Origin: a bacterium
Lineage (GTDB): Bacteria; Bdellovibrionota_C; UBA2361; SZUA-149
Direction of reading: 5' to 3'
Length of the DNA: 10,890 bases
Assembly (NCBI GenBank): GCA_003230795.1
Contig: QIGM01000341.1
Coordinates: 1-10,890 of the forward strand
Below are positions 5,605 through 10,890 of this stretch, piece by piece. The position numbers and the translations under genes were made by a program. How positions within the stretch are numbered: position 1 is the first letter of the stretch; each line of letters begins with the position of its first letter. The notes under the pieces are model-generated. The model ran no database searches. It had not been told where the DNA came from and worked only from the letters and a program-made list of their open reading frames with translations.

Positions 5605-7701
5605 CTATGATCCTTGATATTTATCTGGTGAGAGCCAATGTATCACCTTTGCAATATCGTCGGGATGCATGCCAGGTGTGAGATTTGGTGGCATGAGAGG
5701 CTGCAAGCCAGAGCTTTTCGTTTTATGTCCTTCCCAGGAGATTTTTTTCGGGCTCGCCGTTCTGAATTCATTCCAACTCTGCATTTGAGAAATGAACTCG
5801 CGGTTGCTTCTTCCGGCTGCGGTGAAGTGATGGAAAAATGCTGCTGCGCTTAGTTGGGCGCAAACAGAGAGAGTTAGAATGCTGATTAGTCCGGAAGTAA
5901 GTAGTCTGTTGTGCTTCTCGTAAGCAAGACGAAGCATGCGACAAAAGAGTGGTAAAAGAAAAATACAGAGACCGCAAAGTGCCGGGTAATGGTAGCGAAG
6001 TGAAAGCGACTGCTGCGCACCTAGTTGCCATCGACCGAAGGCTGGTAGCAAAAGAGCAGAGACCATAAACACTAGACCAATGGCAGTGATGCGAAGAGTT
6101 TTTGCGGCTTGGCCTCGTGTGCATGAAACGAGAAGAAGAACAAATGCGGTCAGGATGCCAATCCAGCCAAATACTAGATCCGGAGTTGCCTTGTAGGAAT
6201 CGAGAAATGGAATCCATGGTAGCAGATGCGTGAGTGCTATCGGAGCGGCTGCAGGTTGAAGAATAGGGTAGAGTCCAATTCCGCGCAGAATGGTACCTAG
6301 GCCTGTTCCTACAATAAGATATTCAACTACGGCGTCAAGATTCTCAAAGGGACGTGCGTCCTCTACGGTGTGGCCTGAGCCGTCGCGAAAATAGATATAG
6401 AGTGCTGCAACTCCAGCAAAGACAAATGCACTGCTGCTCAAAGCAGCGAAGCACCATCTAAATCGTTTTTTTAATCGAGCACGCGCGTGTGAATCTCGAC
6501 CTTGAGTTTCAACAAAAAGAGCACCGAGACAAAGCACTGCGGCTAATTGAAAAGCGGTCGCGAATCCGTTGCCAAAGAATAAGGGCGATAGCCCGCATGA
6601 AAGTGCCCCGACGAAGAGCTTCTTGGGAGAACGAGTCGTCACACCGTCCCAGGCCTGTAGTAATCCGTATAGGCAGGTCGTTTGGGCCAAGAGAAGTGAA
6701 GCTTCAAAGGCCCATTGGAGTGCTTCCGCGTGAAGAGCGCTTAGGGCAAAAAGAAAGGCGAGTAAGCGTGAGGCCTCTCGCCGATGACTCCAGTCTCCGG
6801 CAAGGCGTTCGAGAAGTCTTGCGAGTAAACAAGCGTTGAGCGAATGAATGCAGAGCGATATGAAAATGAACAGTAGATAGTAGTCGCCGAGAGCTCGAGC
6901 GAGTCCCTGGTAGAACGCGAAAAACAAGGGCAAAAAGTGTTCGTTGTGAGTGTAAATCGCTCCTCCCCAGCCCATTTTTGCGTATCGCATTAAGACATGC
7001 CATTCGTCCCAGTAGAAGAACACCTCTTGCCGGAAGTGAACTACGAAAGTGGAAAAAAGTAGAAAAGCGGCGAACTTTAAATTCGAGGCTTGAGCAACGA
7101 AGAGAAAGAAGAACAACAAAGCGCCCGTAGCTAGTGGTAGGGCAATAAGTAGCAGCCAGGGAAGAGAAGTTTGTGCTGGTATCGCTCTATCGTAGTATTC
7201 GACTCGGCTTCGCACGCTTACTTTTTCTCCGGGCTTAGCGAGATTGTGTTGACTAAGAACGAGCGAAATCGATTTGTTGGCAACGTCGCCTAACGATAAG
7301 GTGTGCTCCCTCCAATCAGAGCTTGGTGAGATCGGAGTTTTCGCCAAAGAGACGCCTTGTGCGTCTATCGCTTCAAGGAAAAACGAATCACCGCTTACCG
7401 CGTTACTTGCAGTAGCAACTGAGAGTTCTTCAGACTTAGGAACAAAGTAGTTAGAGCGGCAGCTTGTTGCGGTAGTAGAACTTCCGGCCGAGAGTGTGAA
7501 CGCGCGAGTTGCTATCGTTTTCACAAGACTCTCTGCGGAGCAGGAGGCCTCGGTCGGCCAGCTTAGTCCTTCCATCCCTATCCAAGTGCGTGGGGCAGCA
7601 CTAACTTGTAATTGGTAGAGGAGACCGAAGAAGAGGAGCAGTAAGGTGCAAAGGGTAAAACCAGAGCGATTTTTTAGCTTGGATATCATCGACGAGAACA
7701 T
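5605..7701 (-). CDS. Polytopic membrane protein, GT-C glycosyltransferase-like, with N-terminal extracytoplasmic domain
   Basis: The protein has 698 residues. A first hydrophobic helix (15-35) is followed by a roughly 140-residue extracytoplasmic domain (38-178) predicted to be beta-rich, with C54 and C81 able to form a disulfide. About 12 more membrane helices follow between 180 and 625. Right after helix 3 comes FFYWDEWHVLMRY (228-240) and then THNEHFLPLFF (251-261). An acidic DE pair in the first large loop, a following HNEH segment, and RYHYPAL (569-575) near the end resemble GT-C-fold lipid-linked-sugar transferases and related uncharacterised membrane proteins. Donor and acceptor are unknown. 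The C-terminus (626-698) is soluble. ATG 7701 has no clear Shine-Dalgarno; MISK at 7689 is an alternative start. It is transcribed alone, divergent from 7899 and convergent with the M20 gene. Confidence 0.7.
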   Translation of the reverse strand: MFSSMISKLKNRSGFTLCTLLLLFFGLLYQLQVSAAPRTWIGMEGLSWPTEASCSAESLVKTIATRAFTLSAGSSTTATSCRSNYFVPKSEELSVATASNAVSGDSFFLEAIDAQGVSLAKTPISPSSDWREHTLSLGDVANKSISLVLSQHNLAKPGEKVSVRSRVEYYDRAIPAQTSLPWLLLIALPLATGALLFFFLFVAQASNLKFAAFLLFSTFVVHFRQEVFFYWDEWHVLMRYAKMGWGGAIYTHNEHFLPLFFAFYQGLARALGDYYLLFIFISLCIHSLNACLLARLLERLAGDWSHRREASRLLAFLFALSALHAEALQWAFEASLLLAQTTCLYGLLQAWDGVTTRSPKKLFVGALSCGLSPLFFGNGFATAFQLAAVLCLGALFVETQGRDSHARARLKKRFRWCFAALSSSAFVFAGVAALYIYFRDGSGHTVEDARPFENLDAVVEYLIVGTGLGTILRGIGLYPILQPAAAPIALTHLLPWIPFLDSYKATPDLVFGWIGILTAFVLLLVSCTRGQAAKTLRITAIGLVFMVSALLLPAFGRWQLGAQQSLSLRYHYPALCGLCIFLLPLFCRMLRLAYEKHNRLLTSGLISILTLSVCAQLSAAAFFHHFTAAGRSNREFISQMQSWNEFRTASPKKISWEGHKTKSSGLQPLMPPNLTPGMHPDDIAKVIHWLSPDKYQGS

Positions 7702-7898
7702 AGCAATTCAGCCAGATCGGAGCGACTACTTGCTGAAGATCACTGGAGAAAATGCCAGGAATCCGATTTCAGTCTGGAAATTTAAGGTAATAAGATTAAG
7801 AGGTTAGGGAAATATAGCTCAAGCTCAGCCCTATCTCGTTCGATTATATTAGTGGATACACACTACGCAGCGTCTGCTTCGGCAAAGGAATGATGCAC
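7702..7898. promoter_or_regulatory. Divergent intergenic region with candidate -10 elements
   Basis: This gap must hold promoters for both the minus-strand membrane protein and the plus-strand gene at 7899. The AT-rich segment at 7843-7850 reads TATATT on the plus strand and an exact TATAAT on the minus strand (7848 to 7843). Neither has a recognisable TTGACA at the right distance. Assignment to either gene is therefore tentative. Confidence 0.25.
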
Positions 7899-8336
7899 AT
7901 GTCTCTTCTGTCTCGACTTAATACTAGTTTACTTAGCGCCAATGCGATTGCGCAGTACGAGAGTATTATCGACGGTAGTGCGAAACAGAAACAAGCAAGT
8001 CCCTCTTCCTTACAAGAACCTGCAGCTGTCGTGTCACTTTCCGGTAACTCGGAAGTGAGTAATCTTGAAAAGCACATTAGTGACTACAAAGCAGGGAAAG
8101 GTAATCTTTCTCAGTCCTATTACGGTGTTCTCAGTAAGCAGCGATCAGAAACATCAGGGCTTTTAGCAAGGAGTAATCCGGAAGCTTCTTCGCTCTATTC
8201 TGCCTACGCAACCATTGGTCTGGAGTACGGACAAAACGCCCGTTTCACCTCAGGCATGAACCAAACGGCAAGGCATAGCGCTGAGTTGTTTCGTCTTGCT
8301 GAAGAGCTACAAGCTGCTCGACGCCAAGACTCCTAG
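7899..8336 (+). CDS. Small Ser/Ala-rich protein of unknown function (145 aa)
   Basis: I chose ATG 7899 because AAAGGA (7884-7889) lies 9 nt before it. ATGs at 7890 and 7893 are in frame but sit directly on or against that site. The protein has no cysteine, no signal peptide and no membrane helix. It has an amphipathic start (MSLLSRLNTSLL), a low-complexity Ser/Gln/Ala stretch at 27-55, and a probably helical C-terminal half ending in AELFRLAEELQAARRQDS (128-145). The segment PAAVVSLSGNSE (41-52) faintly recalls the DxVxLSxxA element of flagellar and FlgM-type proteins, but this is too weak to name it. Codon use and length support a real gene. Stand-alone: 142 bp of gap before the next gene, with no clear terminator in it. 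Confidence 0.65.
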   Translation: MSLLSRLNTSLLSANAIAQYESIIDGSAKQKQASPSSLQEPAAVVSLSGNSEVSNLEKHISDYKAGKGNLSQSYYGVLSKQRSETSGLLARSNPEASSLYSAYATIGLEYGQNARFTSGMNQTARHSAELFRLAEELQAARRQDS

Positions 8337-8478
8337 TACTAAAAACATCCAGAACTGAACATATTCGCCTAAATCAAGGGCTACGTCCGAGTTGTTCTCT
8401 CGTGTGTTCAATGCTTTAGCCAGGGGCCGAATATGTCGAAAGGTATAAGTGTTAGGTACTTAGCTCAGCATTCATAAA

Positions 8479-9846
8479 ATGAAGAACGACATAATATATA
8501 TTCGCGGACGAAGCGAAGAACATGAGGAGTTAATCGCGGCGTTTAAGAAACGCAACTTCAACGTGCATATTGTGCGCGACGTTTCGGCTGCCTGCGAACT
8601 GGCGCAGAAGAAAACTCCAGCTGCTTGCATCCTCGATGCCTCATCTAGTGAGGCTGAAGTTTCAGAGCGAGTAATAGAGCTGACCACTGCAAAAGAACTC
8701 TATAGCAGACCTCTAGTCTTTATTGGAAAGCGAGCCAGTGAGCACTACCATTCGGTGCAACAAAAGTTCTACCGTTATATAGCGGTCGACTATCCATTCA
8801 GTATCGATAAACTCTTTGAGCGCTTTGCTGAGGCAAAAGCTGGCGATTCGGAGGAGATCTTAACGCCGGATCAAACGGCTCGTTCACTTACGTTTACTGA
8901 TCCAAGTAAAATATCCTCCGGGCACGGGGGTGTGTTTTTGCTTCATGCTGATTCACTTGCGGCTTTTGATGATGACGTCTTACTTCCTGATCATCCTCGA
9001 AAAGCGAATTTACAAAAAGCCCTTGATGCGATGACCACTGCAAATGATTGGCTAGGAGTTCACGCGCGAAGAACAGGCTATCTTTCCTCAGCACTAGCGA
9101 ATTCGAACAACCTTGGGGCTGCTGATGACAAGATACGAACTAGTGCGCTGATGCTGAATTGGAGCCTTGCTCGCGGCGGTGACGTGGGATTGAAGTTTGA
9201 TCTATTCCGAAGAGACTCTTCAAATCTTAGCGAAAAGGTAGCCGCGGCTTTCAGGAGTAGCGCAGATATAGTGAGCGAAAAGCTAGAGGACGATGATGCC
9301 GCGCAGGTAATACAGGCGATTGCCAGTATCATTGGGGCTACCGGTGAAGATATTCCAAAGGAGGTCCGTGCTGCTGCTGAAGTTGTGATTCTTGCAGAAG
9401 CGACTGATAGAGCTTGTTGGCGTTATGGCAGGTTCAATCATTTTGGCGCAAATCGTGCGCTTCGCTCTCTTCGAGATACTTCCATGATAACAACGAAGGA
9501 GCTTAAAGACGGAATGGGGCGGGTTATCGCTGAAGCTGTGCTCCATCAAGATCCCGATGCGAATGCCTTTCGTCGTTCGCTGACAAGACACCAGAAGGCA
9601 GAGCGTCGACTCGAGCTAGAGACGGCTCAAGCGCGGGCCACCGAACTCTACTCCGACGTATCGACGAAAGAAGTTCATCTCTTCAATCTCACTGCCGGCA
9701 TGTGCCTTGCGCAACCGCTGGTTTCACTAGACGGTAAACTCATTCTACCCGCGAATACCGTCCTTGATAAAGACGTGATATTTCGTGTGTTTCAACTTGC
9801 CGCAGTGCGCCCTTTGCACAACCCTATCGTTATTGTGAAGAGCTAA
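8479..9846 (+). CDS. Receiver plus HD-GYP-like two-domain protein with degenerate active sites (predicted signalling pseudoenzyme)
   Basis: The 455-residue protein begins with a receiver-like fold (3-118). A possible acceptor D53 (ACILDAS) is kept, but the acidic pair at the end of strand 1 is replaced by IRGR (8-11), the Thr/Ser switch is G83, and the Lys of KPF is lost (DYPF, 104-107). An all-helical region (about 175-355) follows the HD-GYP order. GVHARRTGYLSSALA (193-207) matches the HSxRVAxLAxxLA helix. ALMLNWSLARGG (223-234) stands where AxLLHDIGKIG is expected, so the HD pair is N227-W228. VVILAEATDRACWRYGRF (302-319) stands where ADxYDALTSDRPYR and GYP belong. The end (398-455) is a small beta domain, LTAGMCLAQPLVSLDGKLILP, often attached to HD-GYP and HDOD regulators. 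c-di-GMP hydrolysis is unlikely; a scaffold or binding role is inferred. There is no Shine-Dalgarno, and an in-frame stop at 8461 excludes a longer start. Confidence 0.7.
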   Translation: MKNDIIYIRGRSEEHEELIAAFKKRNFNVHIVRDVSAACELAQKKTPAACILDASSSEAEVSERVIELTTAKELYSRPLVFIGKRASEHYHSVQQKFYRYIAVDYPFSIDKLFERFAEAKAGDSEEILTPDQTARSLTFTDPSKISSGHGGVFLLHADSLAAFDDDVLLPDHPRKANLQKALDAMTTANDWLGVHARRTGYLSSALANSNNLGAADDKIRTSALMLNWSLARGGDVGLKFDLFRRDSSNLSEKVAAAFRSSADIVSEKLEDDDAAQVIQAIASIIGATGEDIPKEVRAAAEVVILAEATDRACWRYGRFNHFGANRALRSLRDTSMITTKELKDGMGRVIAEAVLHQDPDANAFRRSLTRHQKAERRLELETAQARATELYSDVSTKEVHLFNLTAGMCLAQPLVSLDGKLILPANTVLDKDVIFRVFQLAAVRPLHNPIVIVKS

Positions 9847-9943
9847 CGAAAGGGCACGTTCACGCTAAGCTTTCCCTCCTAGCGAACTCTGAGCTATATC
9901 TGTATTTCGAATTAGAGATTTTGCTCCTGTTTAGTAGGTTGAA

Positions 9944-10890
9944 ATGATTCCTATCCTAAAAAAACTGGCTCGCGGCGAAGCGCTGACAGAGGCTGAGAAC
10001 TACGAAGTCGTTTCTTCGTTTATGCGAAGCGATGACAGTGCTCCAAGTGATGCGCAGATTGGCGCTTACTTGTATGCGACAAGCTCTCGCCTACCGACTA
10101 GTGAAGAACTAGCGGGAGGAGTTCGAGCGCTCCGAGATCACATGACACCGGTGGCGAGCCCGACAGATACAGACTTACTTGATACCTGCGGTACGGGCGG
10201 TAGTGGATACGATACTTTCAATACTTCAACCCTTTCGGCATTTGTCTGCGCGGCGGCTGGTCAAGCCGTGGCAAAACATGGCAATCGTGGTGCAACCAGT
10301 CGCTGTGGTAGCGCTGATCTATTAGAGGCCTTAGGCATAAGGATGGACTTATCTCCCGATTCCCTGACTTCTTGTTTAGAACAAACAAATTTTTGCTTTA
10401 TGTTTGCGCCAGCTCATCACGTTGCGACAAAGAGAGTTGCGTTGTTACGGCGAGAGTTAGGCTTTCGAACTATTTTTAATTTTCTTGGACCACTGACTAA
10501 TCCAGCTAGTGCGGGCTTGCAGTTGATGGGGGTGAGTAACAAGGGGATGCTTCCAACGATTGCAGATACTCTTCTTAAACTTGGCTCGAAGAGAGCTCTT
10601 GTCGTGCGTGGTGAAGACGGAATTGATGAAATTAGCGTCTGTAGTGAAACTCGAGTGTTAGAGTTAAATGGAGGTTCAGTACAAGAGTATACAATATCTC
10701 CTGAGGATTTTGGCCTTGAGCGTGTGAGTATAGAAGACGTTCTTGGAGCGTCTCCGGAGGAGTCTGCCGTGAAAGCAAAGGAGCTACTTAAAGGGAAAGC
10801 GAGTCCTTACCGAGATATTGTTTCTCTTAATGCGGGCGCAGCCTTATACGTTGCTTCTAAGGCCGAGAGTCTGCAGGAAGGATTGACACA
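9944..10890 (+). CDS. trpD: Anthranilate phosphoribosyltransferase TrpD, 3' end beyond the window
   Basis: The 315 codons visible cover nearly the whole family length (about 340). TrpD joins anthranilate to PRPP in the second committed step of tryptophan synthesis, in the cytoplasm. Motifs in order: the PRPP loop GTGGSG (83-88) with N93, S95 and T96; KHGNRGATSRCGSAD (111-125); the anthranilate-binding region HHVATKRVALLRR (158-170); RTIFNFLGPLTNPA (175-188); and the metal pair D228-E229 in GEDGIDE. The PRPP loop has Ser where many members have GTGGDG. ATG 9944 is preceded by AGTAGG 5 nt upstream, and an in-frame TAG at 9935 excludes a longer start. No other trp gene is in the window; the gene may share a transcript with the protein ending 97 bp upstream. 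That gap has only a bulged hairpin (9858-9887) without a T-run. Confidence 0.95.
   Translation, partial: MIPILKKLARGEALTEAENYEVVSSFMRSDDSAPSDAQIGAYLYATSSRLPTSEELAGGVRALRDHMTPVASPTDTDLLDTCGTGGSGYDTFNTSTLSAFVCAAAGQAVAKHGNRGATSRCGSADLLEALGIRMDLSPDSLTSCLEQTNFCFMFAPAHHVATKRVALLRRELGFRTIFNFLGPLTNPASAGLQLMGVSNKGMLPTIADTLLKLGSKRALVVRGEDGIDEISVCSETRVLELNGGSVQEYTISPEDFGLERVSIEDVLGASPEESAVKAKELLKGKASPYRDIVSLNAGAALYVASKAESLQEGLT

Noticed and set aside
5768..6217. 149-codon minus-strand ORF in another frame inside the membrane protein gene
   Set aside because: Out of frame with the coherent 698-residue protein and without domain features.
9858..9887. Hairpin between the REC/HD-GYP-like gene and trpD as a terminator or trp attenuator
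   Set aside because: Only a bulged 8-bp stem with a 12-nt loop, no T-run and no Trp-rich leader peptide.

Overview
The window looks like chromosomal DNA of a Gram-negative bacterium with moderate GC content. The lineage cannot be fixed from sequence alone. A soluble hybrid histidine kinase, a receiver plus HD-GYP-like protein and a GT-C-like membrane protein together would fit a Deltaproteobacteria/Bdellovibrionota-type genome, but that is a guess. No tRNA, rRNA, CRISPR array, insertion sequence or phage gene was seen. Most genes appear to be single transcription units separated by 100 to 300 bp.

Layout. Bases 1-265 hold what looks like the decayed 3' end of a Fic-type gene (wHTH-like tail, reading frame broken). 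Bases 266-555 are non-coding and contain a strong nested hairpin (434-515) followed by a GC-rich hairpin (516-528), just ahead of the ribosome binding site of a formyltransferase-fold protein (556-1302). A 278-bp gap with a tandem TTTAGCTA motif and a possible 13-codon leader ORF precedes a soluble GAF-PAS-HisKA-HATPase-REC hybrid histidine kinase (1581-3704). The next gap (3705-3900) carries an operator-like palindrome and a UUCG-loop intrinsic terminator placed unusually close to the start of an M20-type metallo-amidohydrolase (3901-5373). That gene converges on a 698-residue GT-C-like polytopic membrane protein on the minus strand (5605-7701). Divergent from it lies a 145-residue orphan (7899-8336). 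It is followed by a receiver plus HD-GYP-like protein whose signalling and catalytic residues are mostly replaced (8479-9846). The window ends inside trpD, anthranilate phosphoribosyltransferase (9944 to the edge).

How the genes relate. Nothing ties the window into one pathway. The kinase and the degenerate receiver/HD-GYP protein are both signalling parts but are separated by unrelated genes. trpD is a housekeeping gene that may be cotranscribed with the signalling pseudoenzyme 97 bp upstream. No complete new multi-gene system is visible. The strongest undescribed candidates are the structured leader RNA at 434-528, the catalytically degenerate REC/HD-GYP protein, and the possible attenuator ahead of the M20 enzyme.
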